Positions 1 through 9,177 of a stretch of DNA of 64,000 bases are shown here, in pieces. The translations under genes and the position numbers were made by a program. Every line of letters begins with the position of its first letter. The stretch's first letter is position 1. Source of the stretch: Spirometra erinaceieuropaei (Eukaryota > Platyhelminthes > Cestoda > Diphyllobothriidea > Diphyllobothriidae). The stretch spans positions 2,882,257 through 2,946,256 of the forward strand of contig CACRXP010000001.1 of assembly GCA_902702965.1 (NCBI GenBank), given 5' to 3'. The notes below the pieces were generated by a model, which had not been told where the DNA came from, did not search any database, and worked only from the letters and a program-made list of their open reading frames with translations.

Positions 1-1990
1 ATCGTACCGAAGGGCGCAGTCCAAGCCACGCACGATAGGGAAAGTTTGTATCAAGTCTCCGGGCAACCGCCTATAACTCAGAGGATACAGATTAAGGTTA
101 GTTAAGCGGATCTCGTATGGCAGTGCACTTTGAACTCTTACTAATTTTGTGGCTCGCCTCTGCACCCTTTCGAGCAGATTGTAATCCTGATGTGTCCATG
201 GTCTCCAGGCCTGAATTGCATATTCGAGATGCGGCCTTACAAACGTGCCGAAGACTTTGGAGAGGCAGTCTTCATCGAAAACTGCGAATGCCCGCTTGAT
301 GGCATATAGCATTGAAGTTGCGGCCTTGGCCGCCTTACAACACTGCGTAGAAGGCTTAAGGCTCTCTGCAACCCAGACTCCGAGATCTTTCTGCGTTTCT
401 GCATCTCGAAGAGGTATTCCGTTCAGATGGTATTGCCGCGTACTAGGGGTCTGATGTCCGAGACGCAGTATGGTACATTTGGTCAAATTGAAGGACAAGA
501 GCCATCTGCGGGACCACTCGTCCAATCTACAAAGATTTTCTTGGAAGTTGGTCTCATCGGTAGCATTCTGGATAACTTTCCAGATTTTTATGTCATCCGC
601 AAACATGGCATTATCACAGTCCAACCCGTTGGCACAATCATCGATGAACAAGAGAAAGAGGATTGGTCCGAGCACCGAGCCTTGTGGGACTCCACTCTCT
701 ATGAATGTGCGCTTTGATTGCTGTCTTTCTACGCAGACAATTTGGGAACGGCCGACGAGGAAGTTCTCGATCCATTTGAGAAGTTTGCCGCCGATGCCCA
801 TTATTCTCAACTTGTGCAGGAGACGTTGGTGCGGGACACTGTCGAACGCCTTCCGGAAATCAACATAGGCCACATGCACAGTGTGTTTTGCGTCCAGTGC
901 TCTTGTCCAACTTTTCATTGTATATAGTAAGTTCGTTACACATGATCTTCCCCTACAGAATCCATATTGTGCATTGGACAAGAAATTGTGACTTTCCAGA
1001 TAAGTCATCAACTCCTTTTTGATGATTTTCTCCATCACTTTGCAGAAAATTGATGTCAGACTGACGGGTCTGTAGTTCGTTGCAAGAGCACGACTACCGC
1101 TTTTGTAAAGGGGTGTAATGTGGGTCGTCTTCCAGTCTGTGGGAAGGATTCCAGCATCGAACGATTCCTGACACAGAAAGGATAGTGGTTTGGCCAGCTC
1201 TCGGGAAAGCTCGAAAAGCAGCTTTGCTGGGATCTCGTCCGGACCGGGAGATTTACATTCCTTCAAGCTTTTTAGTTCTTTCAAAATCGTTGATTCTCGA
1301 AACACGATATCTTCGATAGTGGGATCTCCCATGTTCGCGGAACTAGTGGGAATAAAGTCTGCTTCTCCTGTGAAAACGGATTGGAGATATTGAGAAAAGT
1401 GCTCAGCTTTATTTTTACTGTCCGATATCTCCAAACCGTCATCATTCGTCATGACCGGAATCGGATTCCTGTTACATGTGCTCTTTCGCAAATAGCTGTA
1501 GAGCACTTTTGGATTTTTAACGGCTCGATGAAGCAAATTACTCTCAAAATCCCGTCGTCTCTCGAAAATCAGGCTTTTCACCTTATTTCTTTGAACTTTA
1601 TATTCTGTAAATGCTGCAATGTTGTTGTTTTCCCGAAATTTCCTCCCCAATCTTCCTTTCTTATTGATCTCCTTTTTTAGTTCTCGTGTTAGCCATTGAG
1701 GGCGGTTGGATGTCCTAGGCTTTGATACGGGACAGTGGCTCTTCATTAGATGAAATAACCAACCCTTAAATAAATTCCAGTCCTCGTTGACTTTTCCGGG
1801 GAAGAGAACATCCCAGTTTGTTTGTGATGCCTCAGCTCTCATTTGGCAAAAGTCCCCTTTCCATATAGTCGGCCTCGTATCCTCTTTTTTATACGGTTCA
1901 GAATAAAGCTCGTACTCCCATAAAAGTACTGCATGAGCGCTTCGACCAAGCGGGGCAGGTAGTACACCTCGTCTATACTGTCAGGATCTT
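1..1990 (-). pseudogene. LINE ORF2, linker and reverse transcriptase part (runs off left edge)
   Basis: A minus-strand frame (codons starting at positions divisible by 3) carries on from the endonuclease after the frameshift. I confirmed the same frame at four places: the linker KNKAEHFSQYLQ near 1415-1380, DFRKAFDSV near 861-838, the catalytic MFADDIKIW at 606-580, and GLDCALRYD at bases 27-1. The SGVPQGSVLGP motif precedes FADD. I saw no stop codon in the parts I translated, but did not check every codon. The catalytic Asp pair is intact, unlike copy B (FPDD). The plus-strand ORFs in this interval are shadows. Confidence 0.8.
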
Positions 1991-2627
1991 TGGTGAAGAC
2001 GAGGTCCAGACAACTAGCCTGTTGCCCTTCACGTGCTCTAGTTGGAAATAGGACACGTTGCGTGAGAAGAGCCTCTAGGGTTGTCTTTAGTAGACGGTAA
2101 TCGAAGGCATTCTTCGAGCACTTCGCATGCATATCGCTCCATTGAATGCAGGGTGCATTAAAATCCCCCATGAGAACAACGTCTGGTCGACTGGCGATCT
2201 CTTTTATGCTTTCCAGTAGACAAGTGTCTGAGTCGGGATCCGCCTGAGGGGGCCTGTAGATAGTTACGACTTCGAGGGACTGAGACCCCCGTGCCTTTAT
2301 AGTCAGCCAAATTGCTTCTGTATCGTTAGAAATTTTGTCCGTCCTCTCACACACTGTTAAGTTGCACTTTACATACATGGCAACTCCTCCACCCCGGCGG
2401 CCCCTCCTGTCTCTCCTAAACAATTGGTATCCTGTTAGTGCTACCTCGCATTCACCCACGTTCTCTGACAGCCACGTTTCTGTTATTGCTATAACATCGG
2501 GAGGAGTATCGGCTACCTGTATTTTCAGTTCATCAAGCTTGGAAAACAGACTCTGAGCATTGGTGTAAAAGAACTTAAGTTTGCAACATTCGACAATACT
2601 TCGTTCGGTTTGTCTCGGGCTTGACAA
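1839..2627 (-). pseudogene. LINE ORF2, APE-type endonuclease part (frameshifted)
   Basis: The frame opens with the endonuclease core: FFYTNAQSL (Asn motif), VIAITETWLS (catalytic Glu), GGGVAMYV, VVTIYRPP, LMGDFNAP (catalytic Asp/Asn) and LDLVFTKDP. It leaves the coding frame at about 1955, where CTGCCCCG appears to lack one C relative to the related copy at 9.8 kb; the residues after that (to the stop at 1839) are out of frame. In the continuing frame the terminal SDH motif reads S-A-H, so the catalytic Asp is also lost. The protein nicks the insertion target for target-primed reverse transcription. One indel plus one key substitution suggests a young but disabled copy. Confidence 0.8.
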
Positions 2628-2629
2628 TA

Positions 2630-3730
2630 TTATGTTGCTACCGCCATCATGATCACTGGCTGGTTCCGAAGCAACATCGCATTCCTCTGTATCACTCGTC
2701 CCCTGAAAATGACCAAGTTGCTCTCTCCTGCTGCAAGTCTCCTCTTCAGCTCCATGACTAATTCGCGGCGTTTCAGACGTTCCGCTGGAGAATAGTCCGG
2801 TTGAAAAAAAACTTCCTTGTGAGAGTTTCGGAGGCAGCTTTTCCTGGACAGAAGTACGCTAGCCTCCTCTTTACTGTCCAAAACGATTTTCAGAGGTCGT
2901 GGCCGCACAGTTTCCGATTGTTCGCTCACCTTCTGTCCGATCCTGAAGGCTGCGTGAATAGTTACCCTTTCATTCGAATTAAGCATTTTGTTCAGAAGGT
3001 GTTGAAGCATATCGAGGTCAGCGGAAATCCTCTCCTTCGGGGTAGGAGCATTCGACTCCGATAGGCCCTGAACGACTACGCAGTGCTGACGATCCAGGGG
3101 TTCATTTGTTCTGTTTCCGGCGGCCTTGTCAGCTGAAGGTCTCAGGAGATCCACCGGAGTCGTCTGGGGTTTGATACTCCTGTTGTGGTGCTTACCCATC
3201 CCATCTTGCCACGAGCTTGTTTCCTCACTTCCAACCAAGGGTACTACTGAACACGCGGAATGGCTGAGAGAACTTGACTGTTCGCTTCGGTTGTCTTCCG
3301 TAGAAACAGGAGATTCTGTTGCTATTTGTCCGTCGTCATTGGTATCGGCGTCCTTGCACTGAGGTTTTCCGCAAACCTTGTTCTTTGGCTGTTTGGGAGT
3401 TTTGCTCTTCCCCTTTGTCTTGCTGACTCTAGCGCTGGTAACCGCGTTTTGCCTACCATCGTTGGCTTGCACGAGTTCCTTTAAAGCAGCGAGCTCTTTT
3501 TCAAGTTTTTGGACTTTCAGAAGAATATAGGAGCACCCAGTGCACGACTCGTCCTCGTAACTAACTGATTTTGCTGTCGTTACGCTTTTAGCGCGCTTTG
3601 CGGGTCCCTGGTTGCAACTGTAAAGAGAGCGGACGCTAATCCTGGGAGGCAAGGCCATGTCAATAGACTTTCCTTCATGCATACTGCCGGTCCTGGTCGT
3701 GGAACTATAAAAAAATTGCTCTGTGTCCAT
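2630..3730 (-). CDS. LINE ORF1 protein (nucleic-acid-binding, 366 aa)
   Basis: An uninterrupted 366-codon frame directly upstream of the endonuclease frame. A CTGC motif near residue 60 is followed by a heptad-like segment (KVQKLEKELAALKEL, about residues 68-85) that looks like a short coiled coil. A Lys/Ser/Gln-rich linker comes next, and a C-terminal domain from about residue 215 contains VVQGLSESNAP and VTIHAAFRIGQK, the pattern of the RRM-like ORF1 domains of LINEs. It ends with a basic helix rich in Arg/Lys (AERLKRRELVMELKRRL). In this class ORF1 binds element RNA as a trimer or oligomer. Its TAA at 2632-2630 is followed within two bases by the ORF2 frame, so ORF2 is probably translated by reinitiation. 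Family-level assignment is inferred from position and composition. Confidence 0.75.
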   Translation of the reverse strand: MDTEQFFYSSTTRTGSMHEGKSIDMALPPRISVRSLYSCNQGPAKRAKSVTTAKSVSYEDESCTGCSYILLKVQKLEKELAALKELVQANDGRQNAVTSARVSKTKGKSKTPKQPKNKVCGKPQCKDADTNDDGQIATESPVSTEDNRSEQSSSLSHSACSVVPLVGSEETSSWQDGMGKHHNRSIKPQTTPVDLLRPSADKAAGNRTNEPLDRQHCVVVQGLSESNAPTPKERISADLDMLQHLLNKMLNSNERVTIHAAFRIGQKVSEQSETVRPRPLKIVLDSKEEASVLLSRKSCLRNSHKEVFFQPDYSPAERLKRRELVMELKRRLAAGESNLVIFRGRVIQRNAMLLRNQPVIMMAVAT

Positions 3731-4015
3731 GAGTTTCGTGTGTTCGTAAGCTTATATTCGCTTTCGAGATTCAAACTAGTAAATACGACTGTATACGATG
3801 AAGTATGGCAAATATTCGAAACCAAATGGTCGAAAATAAGGCTAGTTTTTAAAAAGTCGATGTAGAGAAAAAATATGAACGGTATGAAATATATGTAGGA
3901 GCAACTCAGCCGTTTTGAGCATATTGAAGGCCCTGAATAACTCCCGATCTTCCTGGGTGTCAACGATTTTGTATTCATAGGCCGATATCTGCGCGCGAAT
4001 CGACTCCGTAGCCCG

Positions 4016-5359
4016 TTGGATTTTGATGAAAAACAAATTCCGCTTTCTATTCCTCAGGACCTGGCGATCGAGATAATCGAGCTGCTTCTGCAAAGCAAAT
4101 ACGATGAAACGAAGAATCGTCTTGGACGCGCCCAAGTCCTTGAACTCCTGAAGTTCTGTCTCAGGACGTACTTCACGTTCGACGGGACAATCTACGAACA
4201 GGTGAAGGGCACACCAATGGGTTCGCCGATTTCGGGATTCATCGCCGAGGCGGTCCTGCAACGGTTAGAGTCGCTGATCTTCCAACACCACAAACCGACG
4301 TTCTGGACCCGGTATGTGGATGATACCTTCGTCGTTATCGATCGGGATCAACTGCTGACATTCAAGGAACGTCTGAATGCGGTCTTCCCGGACATACAAT
4401 TTACGATGGAGGAGGAAGAGAACAACCAGCTGGCCTTCCTGGATGTCCTCGTATGCCGCAAGGATTGTGGTGGACTAAAGACCAAAGTGTTCAGGAAAGC
4501 GACAAATACGATGCAAGTACTGAACTTCAACAGCAACCACCCAATCCGTCACAAACGCAGTTGTGTAAGGACGCTCTATCGGCGTGTCGAAACACACTGC
4601 AGTGAGCCGGAAGACAAGATTGCTGAACTACAATACCTCCGACGGGTATTCAAAGCCAATGGCTACCCGAGCAACTTTGTCAACCGGTGCATACGCAAAA
4701 TGGACGAAAGGCCTAACCGCAGGGACACCAAAGTTTGGCGAGCGCTTCCATATGTCAAGAACGTTTCGGAAGCTGTTGGCCGCCTTCTCGCACCGCTGGG
4801 GGTCGGAGTTGCACACAGGTCAGAGGCAACCATCAGGCGTCAATTGATGAAACCAAAAGACCCACTGCCACGGCAAGAAACGTCTGGAGTCGTTTATCGG
4901 ATCTGGTGAAGTTGCGGACAAAGCAACTACGTCGGAGAAACCGGAAGACAGCTCCGAACGCGAATGGCCGAACACGCTACAGCAGTGCGGGGAAATGACG
5001 CCAGCTCTCAAGTTGCGGCTCATTCGACGGGTTCCGGCCACACATTCAAATTCGACGAGGCCGAAATTCTCGCAAGAGGTGACAACCGCGTGAGCCGGGA
5101 GCTGCTTGAGTCATGGTTCACTGGCCCCCAGTCTATTAACAAGTGCAATGATCTTCCCATTCAATACAGCGTGCTGAGACTTCGTCCAGGCGGAGAAAGT
5201 GGCCACGCGGGGAGCGCCTTGATGAACACTATTCCCAACACTCGGGTCAGCGCGTCAGATGGTCGAGCAATCATCACACCAACATCCAACGCACTTGATG
5301 AAATTGCAGCAATTAACGACGCGAATATCGACCATCACGCCACGTGCAACGATCCCTGA
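4016..5359 (+). pseudogene. PLE reverse transcriptase with GIY-YIG endonuclease, one in-frame stop
   Basis: One reading frame from 4016 to the stop at 5359 is interrupted only by TGA at 4907-4909. RT motifs: KGTPMGSPISGF (about residues 64-75), the catalytic RYVDDTFVV with an intact YVDD box near 4310-4330, and QLAFLDVLV. After about residue 290 comes GVVYRI, the stop, then SCGQSNYVGETGRQLRTRM, which is the GIY-YIG signature of PLE endonucleases, and a basic tail ending near AHSTGSGHTFKF. The first nine residues before SIPQDL are probably flanking sequence. PLEs prime at DNA nicks or telomeric ends with this RT-EN pair. The single stop makes this a recent, nearly intact fragment. Confidence 0.85.
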
Positions 5360-5530
5360 TGAAGGGGAGGGAGCCGTGAACATTCATAGGTATGTGGTGG
5401 CATGGCTACTGCTTCCTATAAATACTGCAGCCACATGTGCATGAACCACCCTAATTTGCTTATGTCTCTGATGATGGATTCGAGCAGGAATCCGAAACGT
5501 CAGGCTAATAAAGCTCTTGTCCCGGCGATC
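4043..5530 (+). mobile_element. Penelope-like element (PLE), copy 1, 5'-truncated
   Basis: The element carries the PLE order RT then GIY-YIG endonuclease, followed by a 3' non-coding segment of about 170 bp that contains a hammerhead ribozyme. Homology begins abruptly near SIPQDLAIEII (4043), so the N-terminal third of the polyprotein is missing, typical 5' truncation. The 3' end is taken at about 5530, where the minus-strand LINE begins. The sequence ATAAATACTGCA in its 3' part recurs at 7469 and marks a terminal repeat (pLTR). Confidence 0.85.
5450..5520 (+). ncRNA. Hammerhead ribozyme in PLE terminal repeat
   Basis: The catalytic core reads CTGATGA (5468-5474), stem II GGATTC/GAATCC (5476-5481 with 5488-5493, six perfect pairs, loop GAGCAG), then GAAA (5494-5497) and a minimal stem III AC/GT with C at 5501 as the predicted cleavage site. 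Stem I pairs GTCT (5464-5467) with AGGC (5502-5505), then after an internal loop GCTT (5458-5461) with AAGC (5511-5514). One extra T at 5475 sits between the core and stem II. PLEs are known to carry minimal-stem-III hammerheads in their terminal repeats, which process the element RNA, often as dimers. All core nucleotides are present. Confidence 0.85.
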
Positions 5531-7290
5531 GTTTCCTCTTCTTCAATAGTTCGTGGTCCTGACTGTCGATGATTACTCATTAGTTTCTGAAACGTCTGAG
5601 TTGTTCGTTCGGGGGATTCTAGTGCCCGATATTCTGCTGCTTTGGTCTTTTGTGTTTCTATTTTCGTTACTAGGTCGTGAATTTCCCTAATTCGCCGAAG
5701 TGTGGAAAAATAACTTACGGAGGGGTCGCGTAGCTGTTTTTGTAGCTTTTTTGGTCTAGTTGAAAGGAAGTTCGGGATTGGTGATTTCTTATACGGGAGT
5801 CTTTCGTCTATCAAGGTATCTCGAATTACAAATAGGACAGAATATAATAGGTTAACTGCTTCCATAGGGGATGTTGTTAGAAGATATGGGCTCCAGTCCA
5901 ATGATCTAATATAGTTGTTCATGGAGTCCTCATCAAGTTTTTTGGGTTAAGACGGGTGTTACTAAAATGGGGTGCTAGTTTTGCGTTTAAGGAGTGTTGA
6001 TATTGTTGCTTTGTGGTCACTTTCAAAGGTTGCGCAGTCGTAGTGCATATAGAGGGGCCAGATATCGTTGGTGAAAATAACGTCTTCTGTATTGTTTCCT
6101 CGGGTGGGTTTGTCAACTAGTTGTGTCCGGTTATTAAAGATAATTGAAAACAAGAATTTTTCGTGCCTGGTAGGTGCTGATAATTCGACCTAGTTTATTT
6201 CTGGGCGGTTTAGATCGCCTGCAATTATCTTATATTCAGTTTTTATGCTAGCTATATTGCTTATTAAGAGGTTGAGGCTTGTGTCATCACTACTACATTC
6301 TGGAGGGGAGTAGAGGCATCCGACTAGTATGTTTCCCTGGGCATGAGGTTTTATTGTGGCAAAACACGCTTCTCCAGCAAAGGTTTCGGTTGGGACATCA
6401 ATACCACTTTGCTCAGTGCTAGTTTTGATGTAGATAAAACGACCTCCGCCTCGTTTATTGACACGGTCCTATTGATAGAAATTATAATTTGGGACATATA
6501 GCGAAGCATTCGATATAAGTTCATTTGCCCATGTTTCTGTAATGCAAATTACACCGGGGTTATATATTTCAACAAAAGTTCTAAGCTGGGATATTTTGTT
6601 GACAATCGATCTCGAATTTATAAGAGCTATCTTTAGGATGTCGGATATGGAAGAGGTGGGCTGTGGTGAAAATAAAGGATTTCTGGGGGTACTTTGATTG
6701 AGTGATGGACTAAATGGAGGTAGGTGTGTGGTTCTTGGAGGATGTGGTGATGCGTATGGCGGAGTGTGAGTGCATGGGCTAGAGTGTATGGACTGAGGGT
6801 ACATATGGGGAGGTGCGTTAACTAGGTGGTAATTGTACCTAAATGGAGTTTCAGTTGGGGAGGTGTAAAAGCCAAAGTAATCTGTATGGCTATAATTAGG
6901 GGGTAAGGAGTTTGGAATGCTAGAGTGGTTTGGCTTATTTCTATGCCATGCAGGTGGATTTTGGGGAATCGAGATGCACTTGTAGAAGCTTATTTGCTTT
7001 AGTTAGAGTTTGGTGGACTTCTCTTTGCTATGTCAACGTACCTAGGGCGTTTTGGTTGTGTTGGTGTGCTTAGTAAGTCCTTTTGGTTTATGTGTCTTGT
7101 TTGGCAGTCGTTTTCTAGTACTGATTGATCGGTTTTGGGGGGTGTCGTAAAACTTATATTGCTATCTAATGGTGTCACATGACTGGATCCGGGATCTGCA
7201 TCATCGTTCTGTTCTAGCTGAACGTTGTTAGTTTGTTGTGCTTCCCTCGTTTGTTTCTGACCAGCCGGGCTGTGGATAACTAGCAATTAT
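5530..7290 (-). mobile_element. Second LINE (different family), endonuclease part only, 3'-truncated
   Basis: On the minus strand the interval encodes a Pro/Ser-rich N-terminal part (about 7286-6610), then an APE endonuclease: ALINSRSIVNKI (about 6633-6598), VICITETW (about 6560-6537), a glycine-rich stretch before FIYIK (about 6460-6430), AGDLNRPE near 6215, and TFESDHKATI near 6020. Sequence with the look of the EN-RT linker follows (5922-5500). The frame is broken in several places. The RT domain is absent because the sequence stops at the Penelope 3' end near 5530. LINEs normally lose their 5' end, so loss of the 3' half points to later insertion or recombination. Clade not resolved. Confidence 0.7.
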
Positions 7291-7329
7291 TTCATCCTGG
7301 CAAGCCCTCTGCGATGAATACGGAGGGCG

Positions 7330-7610
7330 CCCAGTTTTCATAGCTACGCGAAGACATAGTGTCTGCACACTGCAGCACCTTGCTATTTAAGCAGTTGTCG
7401 CACCATGTGCGAATATCTGCGACGAATGCAGGAGCTGCCAGCTTTGATTAACATAGCAACCGCATCTTATAAATACTGCAACGCCTGTGAGACTCACTGC
7501 CGTTGTCTGATTTACTCTCTGATTCTGGGTTCGAATTTGAATCCGAAACGACAAGGGGACAAAGCCCTTATTACAGCGGTCGTGTCTCGTTTGCAAGCTT
7601 TTCCCGGGAC
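7330..7610 (+). mobile_element. PLE terminal-repeat remnant with decayed hammerhead ribozyme
   Basis: ATAAATACTGCA at about 7469 and the downstream ATCCGAAACG match the 3' end of PLE copy 1. The ribozyme core is degraded: CTGATTC at 7519-7525 in place of CTGATGA, stem II GGGTTC/GAATCC still pairs with one G-T pair, GAAA at 7545-7548, and GAC in place of GTC. No PLE coding sequence lies next to it. It and the 3' end of copy 1 flank the LINE at 5530-7290, as would be left by tandem PLE copies. Confidence 0.6.
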
Positions 7611-8559
7611 TCGCTTCTTCATTTTCATAGGCATGTCGCTCGACCACCATGATGTATCCCCAAGGCTGATAATAATCTGCTAGATGGCCTAGAAGGATTC
7701 GCTACTCCGTCTGACGTCTTGATAATGGACTGCTTTAATGCACGACTTATTTACTGGTGTTCAGTTTACGCGTTTGGTCCAGAAGTAACTTTTGAGCGAA
7801 ATTTATAAGATATGACGTTTAGGGTATTTTTCTCTCAGCACTTTCTGTTTACCACGAGGATGCGTGAGAGATAATGGTCAAACTGTTTGGTGCTGTCGAC
7901 ATCGTTGGACTGCATTCGTGTGGTGTCACATCTACCTCGCTAGCCGGAGGTGATCACGCCTTACTGTTCTGGAGATATTTCATTATTTCTATGCCTGAAC
8001 AGCTCATCCAAATTAGAGAAAATATTTGACGCGGTGACTTCGATCAGACTTCGAAAAGACATCGAAACAAACCTGTCAGACACTGAGGTCTGAGAAACCA
8101 ATCCCATTATACAGATCCATAGGAAGGAGCATGCAAAAGAGACCTTGTACTCGTGCTGAAAACCAGCAATAATAATTGTATATGATGCCAGTTTACAGGC
8201 ATTTTCAGGGAAAGGTTGAACAAAAATCTGGCTAGTAGTGAAAAAAGTGCCTAGAGACTAGCGACGACGGAGCAAAAATAGGACATCTCTCATAATGCCG
8301 GACTGGGTCTCCCACCTTCTCCATGGAAACCACACGAGCTGTACACCAACTCTCTAGAGGGGAAAACCCGGTTCCGAAGCGGTTGTAGCTGAAGTTTACA
8401 AGCAAGGCGGCCTCCAATTGATGGACAACTATACGCTCACTTCCAATAGATACGACACCAAGGACAAGTTTCCCAAGATTTCGAGGGCCCGACGGTCGTC
8501 CAGCTCCACAAGCGAAAAGGGAGTCGGCAACTCTATGAAAACCATGGAGGATTTTTACT
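7611..8559. other. No gene or clear repeat recognised
   Basis: No coding frame with family motifs and no second copy elsewhere in the window that I could see. It lies between the PLE remnant and an RTE-like LINE fragment and may hold the unrecognisable 5' part of that LINE. Confidence 0.4.
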
Positions 8560-9085
8560 GTTCGACATCAGGTGGAGATCTTTGCTCGAATCCTTCTCGA
8601 CCGCTTCATCGGCCGTCTGACACAAGGACTTATGCCAGAAACCAGTTACGGCACGATAAACTACGATGTGCTCTGAAAAATCATACGGAAATTGGGATGT
8701 CTTGGGCGATTAGTGCGCATGGTGCGTTAACTCCAGGACGGGATGATGGCGCACTGTATCGAGAGCGGAAAGTCTCCGAAGCCTTCACAGTGTCCAACAG
8801 AGTGAAAGTGGACTGCGTACTCTCTCCTATTCTCCTCAGTTTCATATTCTCTCTCACGCCGTTAGATGCACTCCTTGATGAGTGCCCTGAGATTTGCCTC
8901 GCCTACAGGACCGATAGCCAACTCCATAATAGCCGGTGTACGCTGGCCCTTTGCGGATGACTGCCCGCTAAACACCGTGACAGAAACAGACATTCAGCGG
9001 AATCTGGGTATCATCGCCTTCGGCTTGGCCAATTTCGCGGTGGCCATTAACATGAGCAAAACGGTAGTCGTACATTAACCGCCGC
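8560..9085 (+). mobile_element. RTE-like LINE reverse transcriptase fragment (decayed)
   Basis: Frame-broken RT sequence. ATCTTTGCTCG at 8578 opens a segment reading IFARILLDRFIGRLTQGL. Further on, VSEAFTVSNRVK at about 8776 matches the RT block before the QGC motif (here VDCVLSP), LLDECPEICLAYR follows, and PFADDCPLNTV near 8950 is the catalytic box, still FADD. It ends in INMSKTVVVH (about 9048-9075). The same family occurs at 24995-25975. Several frame changes make this a dead fragment. Confidence 0.7.
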
Positions 9086-9177
9086 TATGCGTTCTATAAA
9101 ATGTTCCTCGAATCCAGCCTGAAAACGGTGGACGCCGTCGTCTGTTTATGCGCCACACGCTCCCGTAGCTCAAAACA

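Larger units (their letters stand above)
1..4043 (-). mobile_element. CR1-like non-LTR retrotransposon (LINE), copy A, nearly complete, cut by left window edge
   Basis: Read on the minus strand, the element has a 5' leader (about 4043-3731), ORF1 (3730-2630), and a split ORF2 with an APE-type endonuclease and a reverse transcriptase that reaches base 1 in the C-terminal thumb/connection region. The order ORF1-EN-RT, the endonuclease motifs (ITETWLS, GDFNAPC) and the RT motifs (DFRKAFDSV, SGVPQGSVLGP, FADD) define an APE-class LINE; CR1-like clade assignment is inference from motif spelling. The 3' end lies outside the window. The right boundary is set by the start of the Penelope-like element near 4043 and is approximate. 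Copies of related elements lie at 9178-11866 (+) and 40935-41770 (-). Confidence 0.85.

Noticed and set aside
470..1700. Plus-strand ORFs in 117-1700
   Set aside because: Shadows of the minus-strand LINE reverse transcriptase frame.
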